A stretch of DNA of 64,000 bases from Kastovskya adunca ATA6-11-RM4 (GCA_019359445.1 JAHHHJ010000016.1:1-64000); one strand, 5' to 3'; counted from the stretch's first letter, positions 44,672-54,376 are shown. Notes: generated by a model not told the origin, from the sequence alone. Translations and numbers: made by a program.

Positions 44672-45367
44672 ATGATAAGCAAATTCAAAAGTTCCCATAA
44701 ATCCGATATTATCTATCCTGACAGCAATGGACAGTTAGTGGCAGACAATACTAAGCAGTTTCAATGGATTGTCCTTATCAAAGAAAACTTAGAATTATTG
44801 TTTGCTAACAATCCTGAAGTGTTTGTGGCTGGCGATCTGCTCTGGTACCCCATTGAAGGCAACAATACCATTCAAACAGCGCCTGATGTGATGGTGGCAT
44901 TTGGCAGATCTAAAGGAGACCGGGGTTCCTATCGGCAATGGCAGGAAAATAACATCAATCCTCAAGTCGTATTTGAGATTCTTTCCCCTAGCAACACACT
45001 TAAGGAGATAATGCAAAAGTTTCTTTTCTATGACCGTTATGGGGTGGAGGAGTATTATCTATATGACCCAGATAAAAATGATTTTACAGGCTCCTTACGT
45101 GCTGAATCAGGTTTAGAAGTTATTGAAGAAATCGCAGGTTGGACAAGTCCGAGGTTGGGAATTCGGTTTGAATTAACTGATAGCGAACTGCAAATTTATC
45201 GCCCTGATGGACAACAATTTGCCACTTTTGTAGAACTACCCCAACGAGCAGAGCAAGCTGGGGCATTATCACAACAGGAGCGGGCTTTACGAAAGCAAGA
45301 ACAGCGGCGACCTGAACTGTTGGAACAACGATTGCGGGAATTGGGAGTGAATCTAGAAGATTTGTAA
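44672..45367 (+). CDS. Uma2 family endonuclease (DUF820)
   Basis: This 231-residue protein belongs to the cyanobacteria-rich Uma2 family with a PD-(D/E)xK-like fold. Visible features are APDVMVAFGRSKGDRGSYRQW, VVFEILSPSNT and FYDRYGVEEYYLYDPDKNDF. The C-terminal 50 residues are a Gln/Arg/Glu coiled coil. Nuclease activity is a database inference and has rarely been shown. A second, shorter family member lies at 54377-54955. Confidence 0.87.
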   Translation: MISKFKSSHKSDIIYPDSNGQLVADNTKQFQWIVLIKENLELLFANNPEVFVAGDLLWYPIEGNNTIQTAPDVMVAFGRSKGDRGSYRQWQENNINPQVVFEILSPSNTLKEIMQKFLFYDRYGVEEYYLYDPDKNDFTGSLRAESGLEVIEEIAGWTSPRLGIRFELTDSELQIYRPDGQQFATFVELPQRAEQAGALSQQERALRKQEQRRPELLEQRLRELGVNLEDL

Positions 45368-45602
45368 TATAGCAATAATGTAAGATTCCTAAGAGGGTGT
45401 CTGAGAAGTATCTAATTATGCCAGCCGCTTGAGCATGAGCCGAGAAGATGAACTGAACCTAATAACAACCTGATTCAGAACAAAATATGGATATCCCTCT
45501 TCTATCGCTTAGTTTACCTTTCACGAATTTTACGTCATTTCACTTGACGAAAGAACGACGTTTTAGACAGATTTAACAGGAGAACAATAAAGTGATAATG
45601 GA

Positions 45603-46037
45603 TCATTTTTCTATCCATAAATCTTTAATATTTTGTGGCACGAAATCAAGGGGAAACTCTTCTATTCCTTGCCAGCCTGGAGAGATATATTCATGAATTT
45701 CTATTTCTGTAAAACCATTTACATAAAGTTTTTTGTCGTAATCTATGACAATTTGCAATGACCAATGGTTTGCATCTTCACGTTGCAGTAGTTCTCTTAC
45801 CTCTTGATAAGAAAGCTCGTACCTTTGTATGGCATTAAGAAAATCCGAGAAGTTTCTGTCATTTACTTCGAGCAAACCATTGCGAAATAAAACAGAATTT
45901 TGAGATGTGATACAACTGGGATCGTACCTAGCATAGTCTAAAATCCATTCGACTACAGTACAAACAAAAAATCGCCATTGTGATTGATATTTGATGATGC
46001 CAAGTAAATCATCAAGATCGAGTTCGTCTAAGTTCAT
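45603..46037 (-). CDS. Uncharacterised acidic protein, possibly immunity-like
   Basis: This 144-residue acidic soluble protein (MNLDELDLDDLLGII...) has many aromatic residues and ends in GWQGIEEFPLDFVPQNIKDLWIEK. No family is recognised. The acidic composition, small size and position right after a truncated reading-frame tail would suit an orphan immunity protein, but that is speculation. It starts 13 nt after the stop codon of that tail. Confidence 0.55.
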   Translation of the reverse strand: MNLDELDLDDLLGIIKYQSQWRFFVCTVVEWILDYARYDPSCITSQNSVLFRNGLLEVNDRNFSDFLNAIQRYELSYQEVRELLQREDANHWSLQIVIDYDKKLYVNGFTEIEIHEYISPGWQGIEEFPLDFVPQNIKDLWIEK

Positions 46038-46050
46038 CTTTCTGTTAATT

Positions 46051-46226
46051 TTATATTTTTAAAGTTCCTGGAATTGCCGCTTCTACTAACTTTTGTATCC
46101 AGTTTGCGGGTAGTTCATATCCAGTAGATTCATGTTCCGCTAAGCCCAATTCTCGTCTAATCGAAGGTGTTGTCTTCGATGGATCTGAAATTTCCGGTGC
46201 ACTTCTATTATGGCGAATCTCTGACT
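46051..46226 (-). pseudogene. Orphan C-terminal tail of an unidentified gene
   Basis: An open frame without any start codon encodes RHNRSAPEISDPSKTTPSIR, then LAEHESTGYELPANWIQKLV and EAAIPGTLKI before a TAA 13 nt ahead of the 144-residue gene. The composition looks like real protein. It follows the deleted FAD oxidase remnant, so it is probably the last piece of another gene joined by the same rearrangement. Confidence 0.45.
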
Positions 46227-46781
46227 ATCGCTAGTTTTCATTCCTCCATCTTCCAGAATGTAAGTGTGAGGATGGCAATGAAAGCCCCCTGTTGTTCGTG
46301 GTAGCTAATAATCTCATTCAGCCGTTCTTCAGTGGTGTAGCGCACGACTTGTAAGGCAGCAGGTACAACTTGTCCAGCGATGCGAATAAACTCTAAGTGG
46401 CTGTACGCAGGCTAACCCCGGCTTAATCCACCGAATCTCGTTCATCCGCGTCAAGTCGAGAATCACCCCACCCTCAAGAGGAATGCACTGTCCGTAATTT
46501 CCTGTTCCTGCACCTCGCACAGTTAAAGGAATTTTGTATTTCACGCAGGTAGCAGCTACCCGCAAGACTTCCGCCTCATTGACAGGACGCACAACCAAAT
46601 CACCAGTCTTGTCCGCTAGCTGCGGTTGCAGTACGGGGCTGAAGTGGTAATAATCCTGAGAGAGTTTGGCAATCTGAACAGAGTCGGTAATCGTTTCTAT
46701 TCCCGCTAATTGGGCTAATAAAGCATCCCTGTCAATTGATTGAGTAGTCGTCGGAGGTATGTAATTTTCCGGTTTTTTCAC
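46226..46781 (-). pseudogene. FAD-linked oxidase (GlcD-like), internally deleted
   Basis: The first 125 codons encode the N-terminal half of a FAD_binding_4 domain (LVVRPVNEAEVLRVAATCVKYKIPLTVRGAGTGNYGQCIPLEGGV). At about 46400 the frame shifts into sequence that, in another frame, encodes the C-terminal part of the same sort of enzyme (EFIRIAGQVVPAALQVVRY, then HEQQGAFIA and HTYILEDGG). A full enzyme needs about 450 residues, so roughly 300 codons are missing. The 150-residue frame 46329-46781 ends in out-of-frame sequence. It is a pseudogene by deletion. Confidence 0.8.
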
Positions 46782-46909
46782 AAGTTTTCAAGTAGTATTT
46801 AGTACCCGCTCATAGTCCCCAGTGAAATAGAGCGATCGCTCCCTTCATCTCGACTTAGGTACCGCTCAAAGAGTAGAGTTGAAGAAATAAACATTTTTTA
46901 ATCAAACTA

Positions 46910-47518
46910 ATGCGTCAGTTTGTTTTGTGGATCGCTATTTTGTGGACGGCTATTTGTTGGTCTATAGGGCTGTTGTTTAGCCTTTACTTATTTCTCGGCT
47001 GGGATATAAACTACCACTCATCGCCCTACGTTGAGCTATCGCGCTCTCTAGTTTTTGGTCTTGTTAGCGGAGGAATGGGGGGATTGGGCATTGCGGTAGG
47101 ATTGATTTCGATTGTATCCACTCAGTATTGGAGAAGCTTCCTTGTTGTTCCCATAATTTGGGCGATCGCCCTAGTTGCTGGTGCGCTTGTATCCTTAAGC
47201 TGGTACGATTACACGTCGCCTGAGATTTTGTTTGCCACCGGAGCGATCGCCGGAGTAATTGGCGGATTGCTTATGGGCTTAATCCTCAAGTGGTTTAAAC
47301 CTTCCCTAAAAGGGACGCAGGTACTGCGAGTCATCATTGCTTGGGCTATTTGCCTGCCTCTAAGCCTGACGCTATTTCATGATTCCGTCCTACTTATTCT
47401 TACTAATATTGTCGGTGGGTTACTGACCTACATTCTGACTACTGTTGTTAGCGGATTGCTCATTGCCACAATTGGCGGTGGAGTAACATTTTGGCAACTA
47501 ATCGCTAACGGAAAATAA
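46910..47518 (+). CDS. Polytopic membrane protein of unknown function
   Basis: The 202-residue protein is hydrophobic throughout with about six membrane segments (residues 4-30, 43-68, 75-97, 103-123, 135-160, 165-190) and several Gly-rich helices (LVSGGMGGLGIAVGL, GAIAGVIGGLLMGLI). No motif marks a family. It is divergently placed from the FAD oxidase remnant and converges on the CodA-like gene. The ATG start is plausible. Confidence 0.65.
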   Translation: MRQFVLWIAILWTAICWSIGLLFSLYLFLGWDINYHSSPYVELSRSLVFGLVSGGMGGLGIAVGLISIVSTQYWRSFLVVPIIWAIALVAGALVSLSWYDYTSPEILFATGAIAGVIGGLLMGLILKWFKPSLKGTQVLRVIIAWAICLPLSLTLFHDSVLLILTNIVGGLLTYILTTVVSGLLIATIGGGVTFWQLIANGK

Positions 47519-47605
47519 ACTCAGCGTCAGGTCAATCCTCACTTATCTATAGCCATCCTACTAAATACCTTGAACCCCTTTTTCTTCTCTTCCTCTGCGT
47601 TCTCT

Positions 47606-48898
47606 TCATAAATTATCCAGTTCCGAGTAATCCGGTAGCTTCGTATCAATCTCCTTACCATTTCTCAAAATAATACGATCGTGCTGCGATCGCGACAACA
47701 ACTCACTGAAATAACGAGCCTTAAAAATAACTAAGTCCGCTGGCAACCCAATAGCAATTCGTCCAACAGTTGGCAACCCAATTAAATCTGCTGCCGTCTT
47801 AGTAACCGTACAAGGAGAGTCCCCATAAGGCGTATCCAAATGAGCAATGCGGACGGATTGGGTAAAAACTTCTAAGACATCGTGGTCGCCAAATCCATAA
47901 AAGGCGTCGCGGCAATTATCGCTAGCAACAGCAATCGGGATGCCCTGTTGTTTGAGTTCGTGCAGGATAGTCACGCCTCGCAAACGAGGGGTGCGATTGG
48001 GTTGACGGTCTTGCAGATAAAGATTGCACATCGGCAGGCTGACGATGCCAATTCCTGCTTGCTTGACTAAGGAGAGGGTGTTTTCAACTGATTCTGGTGA
48101 CTGAACTGACAGGCTACAGCAGTGTCCGCAAACGATTTTCCCGGCGAACTGATGGCGGATAGCGGCTTGGGCGATGTGGCGGAGGCAGATTGAGCTGGGA
48201 TCAGTATTTTCATCCGTGTGGAAGTCAAGGTCGAGATGGCGTTCCTTTGCCAGGGTAAAGACTGCATCTAACTGGGCGTCTAAGTCAGGATGCGTGTAAA
48301 CTACACCTCCGAGGATGCCGCCGATTTCGGCAATGCGGTCAGCTAAAGCTATTCCTTCTGGAGTTTGGTAGTAATCAAGGGTTACTAGGGAAACTGCTTG
48401 CAAAATGACTCGATTCGCCCATTCGTTTTGTAAGGTTTTGAAGACGCCAAGACTAATCGCCGCTTGTTCCCCGAAGGAATCAATGTGAGTGCGAATGGCT
48501 TTTGTACCATGGGCGTAGCTGCACTTGATGCCAAACTCCATGCGGCGGTAAACGTCTTCCTCGTTCCAATATTCTGCATCTTTATGAACGGTAGTGAGGG
48601 CGCTATCGAAGGTGCCATCGGGATTAGGACTACGCTCGCAAGTGTGACCCTTATCTAAATGGCTGTGGATGTCCACAAAACAGGGAAACACAATCCCATT
48701 TTTTAGATCGTGTCTGAGTTCTTGTCGGCTAGTAGCCGTTGCTGGAACAATATTGGCGATCGCATTCCCCGCAATTTCAATATCTACGGCTACTAAACCT
48801 TCCCGCGTCTTTGTTGCGGCGATCGCCTCCTCTGGATTCAGCAGACAGGCTGGTACATGAGCATTTGTCAGCCAGTAACGAGGTGCAGTTGGAATCAT
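47606..48898 (-). CDS. Cytosine deaminase-like amidohydrolase
   Basis: This 430-residue metal-dependent hydrolase resembles CodA. The metal-binding motif is FVDIHSHLDKGHT, followed by the catalytic DFHTDENTD, the ligand His in GHCCSLS and the late Asp in VASDNCRDAFYGFGDHD. It probably deaminates cytosine or a related pyrimidine or triazine; the exact substrate is uncertain. It stands alone, converging with the membrane protein gene and divergent from the PHP gene. Confidence 0.88.
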   Translation of the reverse strand: MIPTAPRYWLTNAHVPACLLNPEEAIAATKTREGLVAVDIEIAGNAIANIVPATATSRQELRHDLKNGIVFPCFVDIHSHLDKGHTCERSPNPDGTFDSALTTVHKDAEYWNEEDVYRRMEFGIKCSYAHGTKAIRTHIDSFGEQAAISLGVFKTLQNEWANRVILQAVSLVTLDYYQTPEGIALADRIAEIGGILGGVVYTHPDLDAQLDAVFTLAKERHLDLDFHTDENTDPSSICLRHIAQAAIRHQFAGKIVCGHCCSLSVQSPESVENTLSLVKQAGIGIVSLPMCNLYLQDRQPNRTPRLRGVTILHELKQQGIPIAVASDNCRDAFYGFGDHDVLEVFTQSVRIAHLDTPYGDSPCTVTKTAADLIGLPTVGRIAIGLPADLVIFKARYFSELLSRSQHDRIILRNGKEIDTKLPDYSELDNL

Positions 48899-49057
48899 GA
48901 CTTTTTCTCTTCCTTTTTTCTGGTAAGTATCTTATTCATAAATGTCAGGATTCGTTTCCATTTTGTGAATGCGAGGTCACTTCTTAGAGAAGTCAGTAAT
49001 CTGAGAGGCTAACATCTCGCTGACAATATCAATAGAACCTCATCACAACAGACAACC

Positions 49058-49882
49058 ATGTTAGAACTGCATTGTCATACCACTTATTCTGATGGCACCC
49101 TGACGCCGGGAGAGCTGGTACAAAAAGCGATCGCGGCTGGGGTGCGGGCGCTGGCGATTACTGACCACGACACGATTTCGGGTTGGGAGGAGGCGTTTGC
49201 AGCGGCGAAACACTACGAGCTGGAAATTGTTCCGGGACTGGAGTTGAGTACGGTTCATCGCGATCGCTCTTTGCATATCCTCGGCTTTTATCCGCAACCC
49301 GAACGGCTATGTGCGCCTTTACAGGAGCGTTTAGAAGGACGCAAACGCCGTTCTAGGCAAATGATGGAAAAGTTAGCAGAGTTGGGTTATCCGATTGAGC
49401 TGCCCTCAATGGGAGAAGGAATGGCACCGGGACGCCCCCATATTGCTAACGCTTTGGTACGAGCCGGATATGTGCAGTCGGCGCAGGAAGCGTTTGAGCG
49501 TTGGTTAGGGGATGATCAACCCGCTCATGTGCATTACGAGAAGTTTTCTATTGCTGAGGGGATAGGATTGTTACGTAGTTCCGGTGCTGTACCCATCTGG
49601 GCGCATCCCTACCTATTTCGGGGCGGCGCAGTTGAGGAGGTTTTAGAGGAATTAGTCGCCGTGGGTTTGATGGGAGTGGAAGTGTATCATCCTGGTCATA
49701 GCCCTAGTCAAATGAGACGCTTAGAAGCGTTGTGTAATCAGTACAATTTACTGATGACGGGGGGGAGCGATTACCACGGGCCCAGCCCTGATGGTAAAAA
49801 AGCAGGGAGTACCCTCAATCAGATGCAGGTGCCGCTATCTTTGCTTGAGCCGATTAAACAGGCAGCTCTACAGCTAGCTTAG
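49058..49882 (+). CDS. PHP-domain phosphoesterase (RNase AM/TrpH-like)
   Basis: The 274-residue protein has the polymerase-and-histidinol-phosphatase metal site: LHCHTTYSDGTLTP, ITDHDTISGW, VPGLELSTVH, WAHPYLFRGG and GGSDYHGPSPDGK. It resembles YciV/TrpH, which removes phosphate from 3',5'-bisphosphonucleotides and trims RNA 5' ends. It is intact and cytoplasmic. The start is ATG with an AT-rich leader. Confidence 0.9.
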   Translation: MLELHCHTTYSDGTLTPGELVQKAIAAGVRALAITDHDTISGWEEAFAAAKHYELEIVPGLELSTVHRDRSLHILGFYPQPERLCAPLQERLEGRKRRSRQMMEKLAELGYPIELPSMGEGMAPGRPHIANALVRAGYVQSAQEAFERWLGDDQPAHVHYEKFSIAEGIGLLRSSGAVPIWAHPYLFRGGAVEEVLEELVAVGLMGVEVYHPGHSPSQMRRLEALCNQYNLLMTGGSDYHGPSPDGKKAGSTLNQMQVPLSLLEPIKQAALQLA

Positions 49883-49952
49883 GAAAATAGTGCTAAATCC
49901 CTCGGTTGGTGAGTCAGTCAACCCACTTCCGTGAGCAACTTTTGGCAAGCTT

Positions 49953-50660
49953 TTATCCCGCCAGACTGGCTTCCTGCTGGAGCCAGCAGTGCAGAAAATC
50001 AGTGAGCCATTTTTCCATAGCGATCGCATATACAGCATGATTTTGTAGCTGTTCGTCGCGAGACTGCGCCCCTGGGTTGCTCAGGTGTTCGGCTCCCAGT
50101 ACAGTCCACTTTTTCAGCATCTCTTCCGTCATCTCTGGATGAAACTGCACACCGACGGCGTTCTCACCGTAACGAAAGGCTTGATTGACAAACGTTTCCC
50201 CTGTAGCCAAAGAGACAGCACCCGCAGGCAGTTCCCACCCTTCATTGTGCCAATGATAGACATACAGAGGTTCGGCAAAATCTTTCCTTCCAGCCGAGGT
50301 GGGCATAATCGGGAAATAGCCAATTTCTACTTTTTCCTCTGGATGGGGCTTGACTGTCGCCCCTAATACCCGCGCCAACAGTTGAGCGCCCAGACAAATT
50401 CCTAGGTAGGGCTTTCCAGAGGCAAGCGCCACAGGAATCCAATCCAGCTCTGTTTTGATAAACGGTAAGGTTTCGTCATCATTAGCACTCATCGGGCCAC
50501 CGAAGATCACCACCGCTTTGTGGTCATCCATGGTCAGTGGGAGGGGGTCGTTGTTGCTAGGGCAACGGATATCGAGGGTATAACCGTAACGGTGCAAAAT
50601 CTGCCCCACCAGACCGGGGTCAGACGTGACTTGATGGATGATGACGAGAATTTTGTTCAC
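49953..50660 (-). CDS. Class I glutamine amidotransferase-like protein
   Basis: This 235-residue protein has the triad GATase fold of GMP-synthase-like proteins: nucleophile Cys in GICLGAQLLARVLGA, and His and Glu in GVQFHPEMTEEM. The opening VIFGGPMSANDD is typical of stand-alone GATase1 proteins that hydrolyse glutamine or gamma-glutamyl compounds. No synthetase partner is adjacent. It converges with the PHP gene. The physiological substrate is unknown. Confidence 0.88.
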   Translation of the reverse strand: MNKILVIIHQVTSDPGLVGQILHRYGYTLDIRCPSNNDPLPLTMDDHKAVVIFGGPMSANDDETLPFIKTELDWIPVALASGKPYLGICLGAQLLARVLGATVKPHPEEKVEIGYFPIMPTSAGRKDFAEPLYVYHWHNEGWELPAGAVSLATGETFVNQAFRYGENAVGVQFHPEMTEEMLKKWTVLGAEHLSNPGAQSRDEQLQNHAVYAIAMEKWLTDFLHCWLQQEASLAG

Positions 50661-50768
50661 TGTTTATTTTTAATCGCTGCCTAACTTGTAACTTAACGTG
50701 AGTTAGGGAGTTGTGGCTGTTCAAGGCGAGCCGGGGAGAGCTTTCCAAGTAGTATTTGCTCTGGAGGT

Positions 50769-51329
50769 TTAGATGACTTTCCAATGTGGATTGGTCAAAC
50801 TTGTGAGGATATGGTCTTCCATTTTCCCATTAACTAATAAATAATTTTTGGCGTATCCTTCTTCAATGAATCCTAATCGTTTTAGCAGCTTGCCACTACG
50901 CTGATTGTGGGGCATATAGTTTGCCATCACTCGGTGCAAATTTAAGTTTTGAAAGATATAAGGAATTGTAGATTGTAGAGCTTCGGTCATATAACCTTTG
51001 CCTTGTTCTACTTCCGCTAAGTTGTACCCTAAAAAGCAAAATTGTGCTGATCCTCGAACAAAATCAACATTGCCAATAATAGTTTCGGGATTTAATCGTG
51101 GAAAAATAAACAACTTTAAAGCTCGATCTTTTCTGAATTCTTTAATGTTTTGATTGACTTGCTTTTGCCAAAATGTTTCAGTAAAGAAGCTGTCAAACCA
51201 ACGGGGATGAAAGGGGGTGAGATAGGTCTTATTTTCACTGTAGTAGTTGATGATAGCGGCAACATCATCGGGTAAGGCAAGCCGCAGATAAAGGCGATCG
51301 CTTGTAATTAGAGGTAACAAGTCAGGCAT
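50769..51329 (-). CDS. GNAT N-acetyltransferase, RimJ/RimL-like
   Basis: The 186-residue enzyme starts LITSDRLYLRLALPDDVAAI, has an acetyl-CoA binding stretch FLGYNLAEVEQGKGYMTEAL and the family block LHRVMANYMPHNQRSGKLLKRLGFIEEG. RimJ/RimL-type enzymes acetylate ribosomal-protein N-termini, though many have other substrates. It stands alone, with a 241-bp spacer to the divergent CDF gene. Confidence 0.9.
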   Translation of the reverse strand: MPDLLPLITSDRLYLRLALPDDVAAIINYYSENKTYLTPFHPRWFDSFFTETFWQKQVNQNIKEFRKDRALKLFIFPRLNPETIIGNVDFVRGSAQFCFLGYNLAEVEQGKGYMTEALQSTIPYIFQNLNLHRVMANYMPHNQRSGKLLKRLGFIEEGYAKNYLLVNGKMEDHILTSLTNPHWKVI

Positions 51330-51570
51330 CTGAATATTAATCTCTCCTGGGAATCCTTCATGGGTACTATCGACGCGGTTCTCCGGCTGATGTGAGTGCC
51401 ACCGGGAACTTCTAGGGGCAACGTTGACATCAAGTGCTTAGGGGAACGCCTGAGATGCAGTTAGTTGTAGGTGAGGCACTGTCCACCACTGAAAAATGTA
51501 GATTTATGCTAAATTGCACGAGCTTTGAGAGAAAACCGGACAACTAACAAAAATACCGTAATCATTACTA

Positions 51571-52245
51571 ATGCACGATCATCACGCTCACTGCAACCAT
51601 CACGCCGCACTGAATAAAGACTCTGTTGGTTCCAACAAAACTAGAGTACTAACCATCGCTCTGACGTTAATTGCTGGCTTTTCTCTGGTGGAGTTAATGG
51701 CTGGTCGATTTAGTCACAGCTTGGCGCTGATGGCAGATAGCGGTCATTTGTTTTCAGATTGCTTTGGTTTAGGGTTAGCACTGTTAGCAACATGGATGAC
51801 GCGCCAACCCCTGTTGAGAGGCGATCGCCGTTTGGAAGTATTAGCGGCTCTAATCAACGGCATCTCAATTGTAGCGATCGCCTTGTGGATTGGTTGGGAA
51901 GCCGTGGTGCGCCTGCAATCTCCCCCCGACGAAATTCTCAGCTTGCCAATGCTAGTCACCGCGAGTGTTGGGTTGGGAGTCAACAGTTTTAATGTTTTTC
52001 TCCTGCACAAAGATAGCCACCACGACCTCAACCTCAAAGGCGCATTCCTGCACGTTTTTGCCGATGCTGTTAGTTCTGTGGGCGTTGTGATGGCGGCGAT
52101 CGCTATTTGGGCACTGAAATGGATGTGGGCGGACGGCGTTATTAGCTTATTAGTCTCCGGCGTGATTCTGATTACGGCTGTTCCCTTAGTTATGCAAAGC
52201 CTCAATGCTTTGTGGGGAGAACAGCAGGTAGTAATTGAGGATTAA
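51571..52245 (+). CDS. Cation diffusion facilitator, short form
   Basis: This 224-residue protein exports zinc, cobalt or related divalent cations. The N-terminus is His-rich (MHDHHAHCNHH). Six helices are visible, with the transport-site motifs LMADSGHLFSD on helix 2 and FADAVSS on helix 5, preceded by a His-containing loop (HKDSHHD). The protein stops after helix 6, so it lacks the cytoplasmic C-terminal domain of about 80 residues used for dimerisation and regulation in most CDFs. It is otherwise intact. Confidence 0.87.
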   Translation: MHDHHAHCNHHAALNKDSVGSNKTRVLTIALTLIAGFSLVELMAGRFSHSLALMADSGHLFSDCFGLGLALLATWMTRQPLLRGDRRLEVLAALINGISIVAIALWIGWEAVVRLQSPPDEILSLPMLVTASVGLGVNSFNVFLLHKDSHHDLNLKGAFLHVFADAVSSVGVVMAAIAIWALKWMWADGVISLLVSGVILITAVPLVMQSLNALWGEQQVVIED

Positions 52246-52536
52246 TTAAACATCGCTCTGGCGGTGCTTCGTGGCAGAAAAAAGCGCTATAAATCCTCGC
52301 CTGCATCCTACAGCAAAGTCCTGAGTCGGTGAGTTGAAGATTCAACCAGCACTTGCTTTTAGAGAATCCGGAATGCCCTAACCTATGGGGCGACTGGTAT
52401 AACGTCACTCCTCGCTACAGCTTCGTTACATTTGCGGCGGTTGGCGTCAAACATCGAGTAGATTGGCACAAAATTGAGCCAGAACTTCAGCCTGCGGGCA
52501 GATATCTGCACGAAGCATTTAGTAAAGAAGAGGCAT

Positions 52537-54366
52537 ATGAAAGCAACTTATTCCCTGAGTCACTCGCTCATTGCTGCCCATCACCCCTCTACCGTAGATC
52601 TGCTAATTAGTTTCCAGGGGGAAGCAGAAATCCGCAACCAGGCTCCCCGGCGTCCCCTCAATCTGAGCTTAGTAATCGATCGCTCCGGCTCTATGGCTGG
52701 GGCACCCCTCAAACAAGCGATCGCCGCCGCCCAAAGGCTGGTTGAGCATCTGACACCAGAAGATTATCTGTCGATTGTTACTTATGACGATACCGCTGAA
52801 GTGGTTTTTCAGCACCAGCTTGTCCAGGATAAATCCGCCATTCGTCAGGTGATTGGCAAAATCAAAGCCGGCGGATGTACGAACTTGAGCGGTGGCTGGC
52901 TGATGGGATGCGATCGCGTTGCAACCCAACAGTCCACTGAACGAATCAACCGCGTTCTCCTATTAACCGACGGACAGGCAAATGTCGGCATTACCGATTC
53001 CCAGATACTCATCAACACCGCTAGGAAAAAAGCCGAAGCTGGAATCATTACGACAACTTTAGGGTTTGGCAGCTACTTTAACGAAGATTTGCTCATCGGC
53101 ATGGCAAATGCGGCAGAGGGAAACTTCTATTTCATCCAATCTCCTGATGATGCCTCTGATGTCTTCCGCATCGAACTAGAAAGCCTCACCTCTGTTGTTG
53201 CCCAAAATCTTACCGTGACGATGCAACTAGAGGAATCTGTAGAGATTGCCAAGATTCTCAACAATTATCGCACTACGGCACTTGGCAACAACCCAGAAAT
53301 CTTCTTGGGTGACGTTTATGAGGTTGAGCCGAAAAAGTTAGTAGTAGAACTCTCCCTCCCATCGCTAACTAACCTTGGCGTTACCAACATTGCTACCGTC
53401 TCCTACAAATATCAGACGGTTGTAGATGGCAGCATCCAACAGTTCACCGACGCAATCCCGATTGTGATTACCATTGCGTCCGAGGAAGCCGCCAATAGTA
53501 GTCAGCCAGATGCCGTTGTCGTCGAACAGGCAAGCCAGTTAAGGATTGCGAAAGTCAAAGAAGAAGCGATCGCCCTGGCTGACAAAGGAGATTACACCGC
53601 CGCCTCCCAAAAACTTCGCCAAACCCTTGAGGCTCTCCAGCAGGCATTGCACGAGTCTTTTGAAGTTGCCGAAGAGATAGAGCAGTTGGATCACTACGCC
53701 CAACGTCTAGAAAGCAAACAGTTTGATAGTAGTATGCGGAAGGAGATGCGCGACCAGTCTTACCAGGCACTAAAACGCGATCGCGGCGATTTAAAACTGC
53801 GAGGCGTTGCGGCGGGTTCAGCTAGCAGCTTAGAAGCGGTTTCCCACGCGGATACAGGCATTCTGGTACAGTGCTTCCGTGAAGGAGGTAAGTTGCGAGT
53901 TCGCGTAATTTCTGACGGCTATAACCCCGACTTCAATGTGCAATTCCCCCGGAACCTTCGCCAGGAGGGCGTTACTTATGTCGTTGATGAAATCAAGCTA
54001 TCGGCTGACAGTAGCTTTTATCGCGCCTCCGGTACAATCCGCCGCTTAGTAAAGCCAGGAGAGGAACGCGCGGCGAATACATCTTCTACCAAAAGCTCAA
54101 AACGACAAAAGCTCAATGCACCTACGTCTGCTGCCGATTTAGAAACAGTCGATACGGTGGGGGATGGTGTTCTCGTTCAGTGTGTTAAAGAAGGCAAGAA
54201 GCTGAGGGCGAGAGTTGTTTCAGATGGCTACGATCCTAACTACAACATGCGCTTTCCCCGCGACATTCGAGAAGAAAACATCCTCTATGTTGTGGACGAA
54301 GTGGAAGAAGCTAAGAATGGGGGTTCTTATATTGCTTATGGAAAGATTCGCCGATTAATTCAATAA
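52537..54366 (+). CDS. VWA-domain protein with duplicated C-terminal domain
   Basis: The 609-residue protein starts at ATG 52537 (MKATYSLSHSL), supported by an AGAAGAGG site; an earlier frame start at 52474 is less likely. Residues 40-220 form a VWA domain with intact MIDAS (VIDRSGSMAGAPL, Thr and Asp further on). A beta-rich segment and a coiled coil follow. The last 190 residues hold two copies of an unrecognised domain of about 65 residues: GILVQCFREGGKLRVRVISD and GVLVQCVKEGKKLRARVVSD, each followed by FPR..R.E...YVVDE and ending in IRRL(V/I). It is cytoplasmic, with no signal peptide. Confidence 0.85.
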   Translation: MKATYSLSHSLIAAHHPSTVDLLISFQGEAEIRNQAPRRPLNLSLVIDRSGSMAGAPLKQAIAAAQRLVEHLTPEDYLSIVTYDDTAEVVFQHQLVQDKSAIRQVIGKIKAGGCTNLSGGWLMGCDRVATQQSTERINRVLLLTDGQANVGITDSQILINTARKKAEAGIITTTLGFGSYFNEDLLIGMANAAEGNFYFIQSPDDASDVFRIELESLTSVVAQNLTVTMQLEESVEIAKILNNYRTTALGNNPEIFLGDVYEVEPKKLVVELSLPSLTNLGVTNIATVSYKYQTVVDGSIQQFTDAIPIVITIASEEAANSSQPDAVVVEQASQLRIAKVKEEAIALADKGDYTAASQKLRQTLEALQQALHESFEVAEEIEQLDHYAQRLESKQFDSSMRKEMRDQSYQALKRDRGDLKLRGVAAGSASSLEAVSHADTGILVQCFREGGKLRVRVISDGYNPDFNVQFPRNLRQEGVTYVVDEIKLSADSSFYRASGTIRRLVKPGEERAANTSSTKSSKRQKLNAPTSAADLETVDTVGDGVLVQCVKEGKKLRARVVSDGYDPNYNMRFPRDIREENILYVVDEVEEAKNGGSYIAYGKIRRLIQ

Positions 54367-54376
54367 GCGATCGCTT

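Noticed and set aside
52353-52610. An 85-codon frame upstream of and overlapping the VWA gene
   Set aside because: It overlaps the VWA start by 74 bp in another frame and has no clear start signal or family; it could be a remnant but is not supported.
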